From the NCBI RefSeq assembly GCF_029227915.1, contig NC_079882.1:17560501-17624500 (forward strand): 64,000 nucleotides of DNA, written 5' to 3'. This document shows positions 27,501-34,193 of the stretch, piece by piece. The notes beneath the pieces were generated by a model. It was not told the origin of the DNA. It saw only the letters and a program-made list of their open reading frames with translations, and made no database searches. A program made the translations under genes and the position numbers. This DNA is from Hydractinia symbiolongicarpus (lineage: Eukaryota > Cnidaria > Hydrozoa > Anthoathecata > Hydractiniidae). Each line of letters begins with the position of its first letter. Position 1 is the first letter of the stretch.

Positions 27501-29348
27501 AAAATACATTATTTGCTTAAAAACAGTCCTTAAACTCTTCTTAAATATTATGTAATACTTTTTTAAAAGTTGTTGTGGCTTGTTAATTTAAGCTTAAAAT
27601 GTCAATTAAAATAAGTTACAGTCACATTCTTGGCAAAGACCACTAAGATTAGCTTACATGTAAAAAGCAACATAAAACTGAAGCTAACATAAGGTAGCTA
27701 CAGCAGCTAATAGCTGGTCACTTAAATATAAACTGGAGACTTAGCTAGGTATAAAGAACATGGCTACATACTTATAAATTCCTAGCTAACTAGCTAGTTG
27801 TTGTTGGTGTGGTTGATGCTAGCTAACAAACATGTCTCGCATCAATAATATCATCAAAACTTTAAAAAACATAAACAAACCTTTCTATACTTCATTTATA
27901 TACCATGCCCCTTTTTAAATGCTTTTGCAAAGATTTATTTTGAAGGCAAGAGAAGACAAATGCTTAAAAAGGACAGCCATCTTTTTTGCAAACACAATTT
28001 CCGTTACTTTGTGCTAGAACTTCATTTAACAAACCACACAAAACTCGCGGCTTTTCAAGACAAAGAAGACATATTTTTTTCGGCAACATCAAAGATTTTT
28101 TTCGGCGACATCAAAGGAAAATGACGATATCAACTTTGCCTGTTACAGACACACGGAACTGGCTTATTATTATAGAGATAAATAAGAATAATTTAATGAC
28201 ATTAAGACGGATATTTTGCCAAAAGTAAAACTGGCTTAAGAATGTACTTAATTGCTTGTAGAGTTAACAATTACTAACAGTAACAAAGAAGTAAACGAAA
28301 ATAGAAATATATGCATTTCTCCAACTCTTTAATTTTATACATGTTTATTTTAGCGCACACACCCCTTTTCTTTATCTTGATTGGAAAAATGCAATACTGC
28401 TAGAATTGCATGTGAACAAAGCAAAATGCAAGAAGCCGTATTATGTTAATTGTTCTTTATTTTTACTGTCTTAATGACTAACAATAACTACATTTAGACA
28501 CGTAATAAAGCTGGTCAAGTAGGATACGTCCCGGAAGCGTATATAGAAGTCCGAACACGACGGGGAACGAACATGAGTGATGATGGCTTTTCTGCGTCAA
28601 GAGCATCGTCCTTTTCCGGTTCGGTAAACATGACGGAATTATATCAAGAGATAACAGCTAGTGGTAATGCTTCGCAGCAAATGGCAGAAACAGACAGCAT
28701 AGAGCCTGGTAAGTACTTCCATTACTGACATAGCTATACTACTTAGACGTACACAGTTGTCGTTGGCGGACAAAGTTTTTGTTGGACAGAATTTTGTGAC
28801 TACAGGATTTCTCGCCATTTTCTCCGACAAAATTTGTCTCTTTTCAAACTTTGGATCACACTTTGACATACAAAAAAGTAATTTTGATATAAAAAACAAA
28901 AAAATCTGAATTCAAAATTTAAATTTGGACAAAAACTTTCAGGAGACAACATTTCCTTCGCCGAAAGAATATTTTTAAACTTTTGTCCAGCGATGTTTAA
29001 TTTAATAAGGTATTTTGTTTTCTAGTTTGCTTTGCGAAAGCCATTTATGATTACGAAGGTTGCGAAGAAGAGGAATTGTCTTTTAACGAAGGTGACGTCA
29101 TCGTGGTCGTCAATCAAATAGTAGATGACGACGATGGTTGGTGGGAAGGTATACTAAACGGGAAACGTGGTGTTTTTCCAAGTCTTGTTGTCGAAGAAAC
29201 AAAGGCTCCTGTAGCTTCACAAGATTTACTTGTTATGAGTAGCCATTCACCGAGTTCTGATCAATACGCAACGTTTCCTCGCGCGAAAGGAACGGACGAT
29301 AAGAATCGAGCTAGTTTCTACTTAGATAACAAGCCGAATGAAACGTGA
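3965..29348 (+). CDS. FCHSD2: F-BAR and double SH3 domains protein (FCHSD1/2, Nervous wreck family), 17 coding exons seen
   Basis: Membrane-bending adaptor. In known family members the F-BAR dimer binds phosphoinositide membranes and the SH3 domains recruit WASP and dynamin to control endocytosis and actin. Exons: 3965-4062, 4136-4181, 4268-4338, 10927-11071, 11158-11220, 11299-11372, 11447-11510, 11583-11711, 12176-12298, 12394-12489, 12890-13048, 13120-13255, 13668-13745, 13882-14039, 14151-14231, 28498-28708, 29026-29348. All introns are GT-AG, all junction phases agree, and the total is 2055 nt (684 codons plus TGA). Order: F-BAR, coiled coil, acidic linker, SH3-1, Ser-rich linker, SH3-2. 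The short first coding exon is missing. The gene appears intact. The symbol follows vertebrate usage; invertebrates usually have one gene equivalent to FCHSD1 and FCHSD2. Confidence 0.93.
5118..5154. repeat. Small inverted repeat in the first large intron
   Basis: GCCAACGCGAA (5118-5128) is repeated in inverted form as TTCGCGTTGGC (5144-5154) around an AT-rich loop of 15 bases. Related TTGGCAAATAAA words follow at about 5172 and 5203, and ACGTCGGCAAA at about 5290. This looks like debris of a small inverted-repeat element; I cannot assign a family. Confidence 0.4.
6525..6553. repeat. (TA)n microsatellite
   Basis: About 14 uninterrupted TA dinucleotides lie within the 6.6-kb intron. Confidence 0.9.
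6843..7140 (+). mobile_element. Probable tRNA-derived SINE
   Basis: The segment beginning near 6845 (GGTAGCTTTATGGTTA) resembles the box A half of a tRNA gene. AGGATTTCATTCCCCG, about 40 bases later, resembles box B (GGTTCGATTCCCC) with substitutions. Together they give the spacing of an RNA polymerase III internal promoter. A non-tRNA body follows, including a long palindrome (6919-6968) and a stretch with CTCCGGGAAATAATAGAAAG. The right end near 7140 is a guess. This call rests on promoter-box similarity only. Confidence 0.45.
6919..6968. repeat. Near-perfect 50-bp palindrome
   Basis: Arms of 25 bp with no loop; the centre is GGGTTAACCC at 6943/6944. I see one mismatch (CATGGC against GCCATA). 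It follows the tRNA-like head of the probable SINE and probably belongs to its body. Such a structure can form a cruciform in DNA or a stable hairpin in RNA. Confidence 0.85.
7843..8430. mobile_element. MITE with about 50-bp terminal inverted repeats and TTA target duplication (PIF/Harbinger-like)
   Basis: The left end (from GGGACCTCATCCACACTC) and the reverse complement of the right end (from GGGCCCACATCCATACTC) match over about 50 bp with few differences, including CCAATGGACGTTT. TTA lies immediately outside both ends (7840-7842 and 8431-8433). A 3-bp TTA duplication with GG-starting inverted repeats is typical of PIF/Harbinger elements. At 588 bp with no ORF it is non-autonomous. Confidence 0.75.
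8060..8225 (-). repeat. Two Helitron-type hairpin ends nested in the MITE
   Basis: CCCGTGG-GACAAAT-CCACGGG (8063-8083) and, about 130 bp later, CTAGTCGTTAACCGTGGACA (8193-8212) with an imperfect hairpin resemble the 3-prime ends of the Helitrons in the later intron (CTAG, about 12 bp, then GTGGA/TCCAC). This suggests that rolling-circle elements of a related family inserted into, or were captured by, the MITE. Confidence 0.4.
9611..9715. repeat. (ACTC)n microsatellite
   Basis: More than 20 tandem ACTC units with a single interruption (ACTT) near 9695, entered from AACTAACTAACT. The preceding module CTCGCCTGCGAGGATAGTAT has a diverged copy near 5850 that also leads into a CTAA-rich run, so the microsatellite may be the tail of a dispersed repeat. 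Confidence 0.9.
10927..13255 (+). CDS. FCHSD2: FCHSD exons for the rest of the F-BAR domain and the coiled-coil linker
   Basis: Nine exons (10927-11071 to 13120-13255). Landmarks are MLWRKILEETESMANSRLQ, the alternating charged helices around 11158-11510, RNEYLLTLASLNGHQRKYY (family form RNDYLLTLA), the segment VYEDFRKYFTVI, LPLNKEARKWTLRLAREQKN before the second coiled coil, and KAEARVEALREAG at the end. The last exon stops at 13255 in phase 1 with donor GTAATAAG. Reading through instead adds about 20 codons to a TAG at 13306, which could be an alternative short end but would lose both SH3 domains. Introns here are 70-465 bp, in contrast to the two giant introns on either side. Confidence 0.9.
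13668..14231 (+). CDS. FCHSD2: FCHSD exons for the acidic linker and first part of SH3-1
   Basis: Three exons (13668-13745, 13882-14039, 14151-14231). The first begins with VNVDEWLQGALAEQ, matching the family segment before the acidic linker. The second is rich in Asp and Glu and ends with PAIALYSFQ, the ALYDY-type start of an SH3 domain. The third has EELSITDGEELVFIEREGDG followed by WCK, covering the RT loop and first tryptophan. The domain is finished by TRNKAGQVGYVPEAYIEV in the exon at 28498, so SH3-1 is split by the 14.3-kb Helitron-filled intron. Both sides of that junction are in phase 0. Confidence 0.9.
14260..14478. repeat. 14-bp minisatellite (TTTTTGATGTTTCA)
   Basis: About 15 head-to-tail copies of a 14-bp unit begin some 30 bp after the donor site of the SH3-1 exon ending at 14231. 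Units near the right end drift (TTTTTAATG, TTTTATG). It separates the exon from the truncated first Helitron copy. Confidence 0.9.
14490..14908 (-). mobile_element. Truncated Helitron copy at the start of the array
   Basis: Shares the internal block (GTATACCTGTTGCCTTCATC, then GATGACGTCAT and CCGAAACGGATTCGGGG) with the short copies further right. It ends on the plus strand with CGTATTATTATATAGA, the complement of the 5-prime TC end. Its 3-prime hairpin end is missing, replaced by the minisatellite. Confidence 0.6.
14909..17443 (-). mobile_element. Non-autonomous Helitron, long type A, copy 1
   Basis: Read on the minus strand it begins TCTATATAATAATACG and ends with the hairpin GTGGA-TTTT-TCCAC followed 12 bases later by CTAG: the 5-prime TC, subterminal hairpin and 3-prime CTRR that define Helitrons. 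It is 2535 bp, AT-rich, and has no Rep/helicase ORF. It resembles the copy at 22200-24991 (same opening after the hairpin and shared phrases such as AAAACATCAAATTTAAATC). Confidence 0.7.
17444..18014 (-). mobile_element. Non-autonomous Helitron, short type, copy 1 (571 bp)
   Basis: Complete TC and hairpin-CTAG termini, abutting the preceding copy without spacer. Contains palindromic TGACGTCA sites and the GTTTCCAAGTTATTTAGCCT block shared by all short copies. Only three bases (TCA) separate it from the next copy. Confidence 0.7.
18018..18733 (-). mobile_element. Non-autonomous Helitron, short type, copy 2 (716 bp)
   Basis: Hairpin end variant CTAGTCGATAAATCCCGTGG at the left and CGTATTATTATATAGA at the right. 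Adds a second GCTGACGTCAGC-containing block compared with short copy 1. Confidence 0.7.
18734..19470 (-). mobile_element. Non-autonomous Helitron, short type, copy 3 (737 bp)
   Basis: Abuts short copy 2 exactly at CTAG. Has the standard termini, two GCTGACGTCAGC palindromes and the CCGAAATGG variant of the conserved internal block. Confidence 0.7.
19471..19970 (-). mobile_element. Non-autonomous Helitron, short type, copy 4, damaged 5-prime end
   Basis: Normal hairpin-CTAG end. The opposite end stops at CCGTATTA, where the usual TATTATATAGA is lost. It is followed by 169 bp (19971-20139) that does not look like Helitron sequence, the only real gap in the array. Confidence 0.6.
20140..22199 (-). 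mobile_element. Non-autonomous Helitron, long type B, copy 1 (2060 bp)
   Basis: Termini as in the other copies, with CTAGTCGATTAGGCCCGTGG at the hairpin end. Its body is nearly identical by eye to 25727-28176 (for example the block around AGAGTCCTGCCCGGTAAG at about 21220 and 27218), but it lacks roughly 400 bp present there. Confidence 0.7.
22200..24991 (-). mobile_element. Non-autonomous Helitron, long type A, copy 2 (2792 bp)
   Basis: Abuts long B copy 1 at CTAG. The body follows that of 14909-17443 with small indels. The 5-prime end is slightly altered (CTTATTATTATAAAAGA). Confidence 0.7.
24992..25726 (-). mobile_element. Non-autonomous Helitron, short type, copy 5 (735 bp)
   Basis: Standard termini on both sides and the shared internal block with GATGACGTCATC near 25383 and GCTGACGTCAGC near 25068. 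Confidence 0.7.
25727..28176 (-). mobile_element. Non-autonomous Helitron, long type B, copy 2 (2450 bp)
   Basis: Last copy of the array. Its plus-strand right end reads GGCTTATTATTATAGA and passes into ordinary intron sequence about 320 bp before the exon at 28498. It carries a stretch around 26620-27030 that long B copy 1 lacks. Confidence 0.7.
28498..29348 (+). CDS. FCHSD2: FCHSD last two exons: end of SH3-1, Ser-rich linker, SH3-2, stop
   Basis: Exon 28498-28708 completes SH3-1 with GQVGYVPEAYI and adds a Ser-rich linker. Exon 29026-29348 holds all of SH3-2: AKAIYDYEG (ALYDY motif), EELSFNEGD (RT loop), DDGWWEG (double tryptophan of the ligand groove) and GVFPSLVVEE (the carboxy-terminal strand and SNY-like motif). 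The tail is about 45 residues and ends with TGA at 29346-29348. Lengths and order match FCHSD proteins, and the key aromatic residues of both SH3 domains are present. Confidence 0.92.
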
Positions 29349-29912
29349 CGAGCTTATGCCACGATAAGGTTAAATTAAGAATGTATTATAATTGATTTTT
29401 TAATTTTTTTTAATATCGAATTTAAATTGTGTGAAAGAATATTAGAAATATCTTTTTATGTACTATTACGTTATTATATACACTTCTTTTATAAACATTA
29501 AAGTTTTGTCACGCTAATGTTTGCTATATTATCCATATAGAAAAATGAAATAACTAACTCAATAATTTCTCCCCTTTGAGCTGAAATTCATGTTTTCCGG
29601 CCTAACGATGTGTCAAATCGCTATTTGTTTTTCTGTGCGTCACATCATTTTCCGACACACACTCTTAGAATTTGTGTTGTGCACATTTTTTTAATATATT
29701 GTGCAGGTTATGCACTGCTTGCTAGTCGGCACTTCATTGTGTTCATTTGCTGGTGAAAGCTTTAGCATATCCCACTTAAGTAAACAGCTGTACACTCTGT
29801 CGGGAAAGGCAGAAATTTTTAAACGTCAGGAAAATGTCAGTAATAGAATTTTAGTCAGATTTCAAATTGCAGTGGTATAGTAGAGTGAATTTAAGTACAA
29901 TTTCCCTCCTTT
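29349..29912. other. Intergenic sequence between the FCHSD gene and Polinton P1
   Basis: Contains the likely 3-prime untranslated region and poly(A) signal of the FCHSD-type gene. After about 29520 I see no gene or recognisable repeat. Confidence 0.5.
29497..29502 (+). terminator. Possible poly(A) signal ATTAAA of the FCHSD-type gene
   Basis: ATTAAA lies about 150 bp after the stop codon and is followed within 10 bp by a GT-rich TTTTGTCACG stretch. This is a common variant of AATAAA. No better candidate is closer to the stop codon. Confidence 0.4.
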
Positions 29913-30194
29913 GACACCTTTACCCCGTCAAACCCCCGCTTCCACCACCTCCACCAACACCCCAGCCCTTACCCTCCCAAAACCAGTAATCCGACGGCAT
30001 CCGAAAATAAATCCGATAAATCCCGAAACCCGATAAAACTAACGCATGCGCACACGCTATTACTAATAATGCTGACATCAACAAAAATCCAAAGCATGCG
30101 CAGTTGAGTAGAGGGAATTCCCTGGGAAAAAAATGAATGCTAGCTGGGGGTTGAACCCTACCTTTAATAAACAGGATGATTTGCTTCAAGAACG

Positions 30195-30526
30195 CTCCTG
30201 ATTATGTCGGGACCCAGGAAATGTACACTGTGGTGGTTCAAGAGAACCCCTGACTACTCTAGGACATTCCAGACCATTTAAAGACCCGGGAAATGTGCGC
30301 TGGGCCGGTTCAAGAGAACCCCTGGATGCTCGGGTATGTTCCAGACCGTTTTAAGACGCAAGAAGTGTACAACAGGGCGGTTCAAGCGGAACCTATACTG
30401 CTAAAGTATATTCCAGACCATTTCAAGACCCAGTAAATGTACACCAGGGAGGCTGAACGGGAATACGTGGTGCTCGAGCTTGTTCCGGACCGTTTCAAGA
30501 CGCAAAAAATGTGCGATCAAGCCTAG
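30195..30526 (+). pseudogene. P1 repeat protein with (V/I)PDHFKTQ units
   Basis: A frame with several stops encodes tandem units of about 35 residues, each with a core like VPDRFKTQEVY or IPDHFKTQ followed by a spacer ending in LxYVPD. Four units are visible, ending with KMCDQA and TAG at 30524-30526. P2 has the same protein at 44568-44820 with DHFKTQEMCDRAVREYP. The repeats recall helical repeat families of the DUF4116 kind in giant-virus proteins, but I am not sure of that link. It precedes the zinc-ribbon gene by 12 bp. The function is unknown. Confidence 0.55.
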
Positions 30527-30538
30527 CTCAAATAAACG

Positions 30539-30700
30539 ATGAAGGAACAATGTGACGACTGTGAAGTGACCCTCGACGAGTACGACCGGTGCCTTCAATT
30601 CCAACGGAGACTCCTTATACAAGGAAAAATGCTGTGCTGGTCCTGCTATTACTTATACATTACGCATAACGGCGGCTACTGTCCATGTACCCGACTCTAG
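30539..30700 (+). CDS. P1 small cysteine-rich zinc-ribbon-like protein, 53 residues
   Basis: Intact ORF. CDDC near the start, a single C after DEYDR, then CWSC and CPC at the end provide enough Cys pairs for one or two zinc sites. The diverged copy in P2 (44817-44981) keeps CDEC, CEKC, the GKMLCW core and NGG-x-CPC, so the protein is conserved between elements and is not a chance ORF. AATAAAC lies directly before the ATG. No function is known to me; a nucleic-acid-binding or regulatory role is a guess. Confidence 0.7.
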   Translation: MKEQCDDCEVTLDEYDRCLQFQRRLLIQGKMLCWSCYYLYITHNGGYCPCTRL

Positions 30701-30729
30701 TTGAACCCCCACATTACCAAAATAAAAGG

Positions 30730-30981
30730 ATGTTTAAATTTAGTACCGAGAATGTTAATTCAAAAGCAGCTCCATTAAATATCAAGGATGTAAACATTAA
30801 AAATATCGTGCTAAGTGATCCCTTTAGCGCCACCAAAGGCAGGGATGAGCGAATTCTAATTGGATATAAGGATGGTGATAAGATCCAGCATCTAACGATC
30901 AAAACACCCAAGGAACTATATTCCAATGGCGCCTCGCGCTACGATAAAGGCGCATCACTCACCATGTCATTCGACATTTAA
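30730..30981 (+). CDS. P1 conserved small protein beginning MFKF, probably truncated
   Basis: Start chosen at 30730 because AATAAAAGG precedes it and the P2 copy (45006) starts at the same place; an in-frame ATG at 30685 overlaps the upstream gene. It shares ENVNS, PLNIK, DERxxIGY and IKTPK with the P2 copy. Polinton-type elements and some large DNA viruses carry a small protein with a similar layout (short N-terminus, basic middle, then TPK plus a Tyr/Gly-rich strand). I recall this pattern without being able to name a function. It stops at 84 codons, soon after KGASLTMSFDI, and its end meets the end of the convergent remnant on the other strand. Confidence 0.55.
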   Translation: MFKFSTENVNSKAAPLNIKDVNIKNIVLSDPFSATKGRDERILIGYKDGDKIQHLTIKTPKELYSNGASRYDKGASLTMSFDI

Positions 30982-31206
30982 TTGAGCTGAGTGGACCAGA
31001 GGCTGAAGGGGTGGGTTTGCCATGTATTCAACACCGCACCAGAGTGGAACTCGTAGTCGACGAAGATGTTGTGGAATTTTACCTTGAACGAGGCCCCCGT
31101 CGCATCAATAACGATGTCTTGTATTGAGATATCAACACCCTTGAGCGTCTCGAGATATCGCCCATGTGTAGGAGCATACTTTGCCTTTGGGTTATACGAG
31201 TAAATG
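30980..31206 (-). pseudogene. P1 remnant of gene Y (partner of the palindromic divergent pair)
   Basis: Minus-strand frame starting SIYSYNPKAKYAP, matching the start of the P2 gene at 46945 (MNIYSYNPLARYK). The initiator is AGG in place of ATG. After about 35 residues similarity fades. It ends after 75 codons, where the P2 gene has over 360, so most of the gene is lost or replaced. It is divergent from gene X, with the TGTTTCTTTAAAGAAACA palindrome between them. Confidence 0.6.
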
Positions 31207-31210
31207 CTCC

Positions 31211-31228
31211 TGTTTCTTTAAAGAAACA
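31211..31228. promoter_or_regulatory. Palindrome between divergent genes X and Y (P1)
   Basis: TGTTTCTTTAAAGAAACA, a perfect 18-bp palindrome whose last base is the A of the ATG of gene X. The identical 18 bases lie between the same two genes in P2 (46928-46945). Confidence 0.75.
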
Positions 31229-31638
31229 TGAGACAGCTGTATATAACAGATATAGAGAAACCTACGATATTTGAAGTCTACCTTGATGGCCAGGACACGA
31301 GGATCGCTCTAAGGTCTATCAGTATCCGCCCCAGGTGGTGGAATCTCTACAAAAAGAGCAAGTCCAACATATATAAAGCGAGGACCGATATAAATATCGG
31401 ACCGTTGGAAGTCCTCATCTCAATCGAGCCGGGGTTGTATAGAATCGAGGATCTACCGGCCATAGTCAACAGTCAATCTGAGGGCAAGATCAAGCTCTCT
31501 GTGCTCAGGAACGGAGTCTGCAGACTCTGGGTTAAGAAGGGATACGGTGTATTAATTGATCAACCACTGCAGGACATTATGGGTTATGGTCTGATGCCAA
31601 GGTACTATTCACAGAGGGAGACCATGACAGCCGTCTAA
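31228..31638 (+). pseudogene. P1 gene X, C-terminally truncated (possible minor capsid/penton-like protein)
   Basis: The 136-residue frame matches the first 60% of the 230-residue P2 copy (46919-46227): YITDIEKPTIFEVYL, IALRSISI, GLYRIEDLPAIVN, KLSVLRNGVCRLWV and IMGY. About 90 C-terminal residues are missing. Polintons encode a minor capsid protein besides the double jelly-roll protein, and the strand-rich look would suit one, but I have no diagnostic motif, so that role is inference. Its ATG lies inside the shared palindrome. Confidence 0.6.
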
Positions 31639-31681
31639 TGTGAAATAAATAGGTCTAATGTGTTGATCAACATATTAGACT

Positions 31682-32755
31682 CTACGATGTCTTTCCACCC
31701 TTACTCCTCATGCTACCCACATCCTCAACAGCAATACCCACAGCAGCAACCAAAGCCATGTAGAGATGCTTGGCTGCAAATTCCACAATCTTAGCCGCAG
31801 CTCTGAAGAAGAATGATACAACACTACCAATAATCCCTGACAAGGCTAAGCCAGCCTTACCTGCTAAGTACCTCAGGAATTTTCCTAGTCTTTCAAGCTG
31901 TTTCCGTACAAAACCTTTCCCACCCCCAGCGGCAGCACCACCAACGGCTCCTCCGGCGGTTCCTCCAGCTCCAGTGAGAGCGAGCACGATGGTGGAAACC
32001 AGTAGACCAACAGCTGAGACTATACTCGCGATAGTCAAGCCTTGTTCTTTGAAGAGAATCTTGAGCTTTTCCAGTAAAGATGTGTCGTCCCCAGCGATCT
32101 TCATCAGTGTGTCTTTAATGTGCTTCAGTTGGGTCTGGGTGTCTGAGGAAAGTAAACCGTGCGCTTTTCGTGCTTCTTCCTTCTGATCACGGAGTCCCTC
32201 AATCTCTTCCCTGGCCTTCGCGATGTCTTCATTCCAGATAGCTAGCTGCTCCTCAGATACTCCAGGCGTAGCTTTCTTGCTCTCGAGATGTTTAACCTTG
32301 GCCTCTGCTTTGTCTATCTCGCTATCATAGAAGATTATCTTGTTTTCAGATTCCTCAGATTTCCTCTTAGCCTTTGAAGCTCAAGGTTGAGCGGTCCCAT
32401 TCTCCTTCGTAACCCTTATACCTTTGAAAAAAAGCTGTTCCTTTTCACGACAAAAGCTACCCCTGCTGATATTGATATCTATCCGGGTTTTATCCAGAGG
32501 TCCCAGGTCTTGATTATTTAGATGTGTGTAGAAAGCACTTACCTCTTCCTGTAGTACAGATTTCGTTATTCTATCAAGTGTATCCCCCTGTTGCTCCGTC
32601 GTGGTATCTCCCGAAGGTGTTGCTGGTGTAGTGCTTGCTCCCGGAATATCCCCGAGTCGAAGGATCTCGCTCGCGCTACTGAACTCCTCATCCTCATATT
32701 AAATGCCTCCCTCCGACGTAAAATCATCTCCTTTATATATTGGATTAATCGGCAT
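31682..32755 (-). pseudogene. P1 coiled-coil membrane protein, two in-frame stops
   Basis: A single frame of 358 codons, starting MPINP at 32755, interrupted by TAA about 18 codons in and TGA near 32385. Order: acidic Ser/Thr-rich N-terminus, a block with QLFFKGIRVTKENG, a long charged coiled coil (about 32380-32110), KATPGVSEEQ, then KIAGDDTSL and hydrophobic segments (TIASIVSAVGLLVSTIVLAL and the GGAVGG stretch). The P2 copy (49198-48077) has the same order, which proves it is one gene. Membrane-active structural proteins are common in Polintons and adenovirus-like viruses; a capsid-associated role is inference. Confidence 0.7.
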
Positions 32756-32784
32756 TTATACAAGCCGTAATTGCTTACTAATAA

Positions 32785-33982
32785 ATGTACGGAATTGAAC
32801 TAGATCCATACGCAGAGCTCTATGCTCTCCAAAAAGGGAAAGAGAGAGCGTGTGAAAGTAACACCCACACCCAGCACAATTAACCACAACGAGGACTTGT
32901 ACGTGGACGTACCAAATATGGGCATGAATAATGTCATTTGCCCCGGCTCCCTCAAACTCCTCTTTGACCTTGAAATCACGGGGACCAACACGGATCGCAA
33001 GATCGTTAACAGCATTGGTAAGGCCCTGGTGCGAGACCTTCGCATCACGCTAAATAGCAAAGAAGTGCAGAATATTAGCGACTACAGCACCTTGGTAGTG
33101 TACAGGGACCCTTGGCTGCCCAAATTTGAAAACGAATTGACACTCGAAGGTATTGGCATACCAGATGGTGCAACCTGACAACTCCAAGTGAAATGTACAT
33201 TTAAAGCCAGAGATAAGGAAGAAAAGGCCATCGCGAAGGCGTACGGCAACAGACTACAGTTTGTGCTGGACTTTGCACCATATAGCGCCGTCATCAAAGA
33301 TTCAGGCACACCCCGGTCGGGGTCTGAATCTAGTGTGGGAGAAGCTAAACCTGCTGATGCAACCTACAAAATTACCAATATTGCGCTCGAGTTTGACAAG
33401 GTATACCACGAAGACCTGGCTAGTGCTATGGTATCAAGGTATTCGAGGCTAGCGCTACCGTATGAGCGGGTGCTCCGCAGTAAGGTTGTGAAAATGCAAA
33501 AGGCGGCTACCAGCTATAATCTCCAGATCAATACACCAGCAAAGTCTTTAAAGGGCGTGCTATTACTGTTTCAAGACCCTGCTGAAGTGAAGCCATACTC
33601 TGGCGTTAATGAGACCTTCTACAACCCCAGGATTGAAAAAATCGCGATCATGGTGGAAGGGGAGCCTAATGAACTATACAGTCACACCATGCTACCGAAA
33701 GAACATTTCAAGCAAGTTGTGGGGCTGTTTGGAGGTGTGCACTCTACAGTAACCATAGGCCAGTTCATGACGAGTAGATACGCGCTATTCATAGACTTTA
33801 GAGTCTCCAACGATAATAAGCTGCACGGTTCGGGTTGGCCCTTGCAAAGGCTTAGCGATGGGATCACTTTGCACATGACCAAGGAGGCCGACGGAACCGG
33901 CGATATTACATGTTATGTATACTTGCTCCAAGACGCGCAGTTGAACATCTTAGATGGTAGGCTGGAAAATGTAATGTATTAG
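32785..33982 (+). pseudogene. P1 major capsid protein (double jelly roll), one frameshift and one stop
   Basis: Forms the pseudo-hexameric capsomer in Polinton/adintovirus-type particles. The start is taken at 32785 (AATAAATG context, as in P2 at 49230); the frame shifts near 32840, continues from 32822 to a TGA at 33176-33178, then is open to 33982. Motifs shared with P3: DVPNMG with GSLKLLFDLEITG, KSLKGVLLLF, FYNPRIEKI, EGEPNELY, YALFIDFR, LHGSG, GITLHM and the terminal VYLLQDAQLNI. About 400 residues, the expected size. The stop makes this copy inactive as it stands. Confidence 0.82.
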
Positions 33983-34032
33983 AGGACCACAATTTTTGTA
34001 TTTACCATGTTGGATAGATACAAAAATAGTAT

Positions 34033-34193
34033 ATGGAAAGCAAGAGCTGTCAAAAGTGTAAAAGGCATCTTTAATTGGATGCATTCAAGGTGATGAAAAA
34101 TTTTAAACAAACAAAACGGTGCATCAAATGCCTAGATGCTGCCAAAACGTACGTAAATACAGGCGCGGTGGGTGTAAGAAGGCCAAACAATAA
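34033..34193 (+). pseudogene. P1 zinc-binding fragment related to the HNH protein N-terminus
   Basis: MESKSCQKCKRHL, a stop, then RCIKCLDAAK reproduces the CxxC ... CIKCLD layout at the start of the HNH proteins (39175 and 51701), without their HNH half. It overlaps or abuts the next gene. It is either a free-standing zinc-finger paralogue or a duplicated fragment. Confidence 0.45.

Noticed and set aside
29920-30189. 89-codon minus-strand frame with a glycine run
   Set aside because: The glycine run is the complement of the CCACCACC element end; there is no counterpart in P2.
31770-32186. 138-codon plus-strand frame rich in Pro and Ala
   Set aside because: Exact antisense of the Gly/Ala-rich membrane region of the conserved minus-strand gene at 32755-31682.
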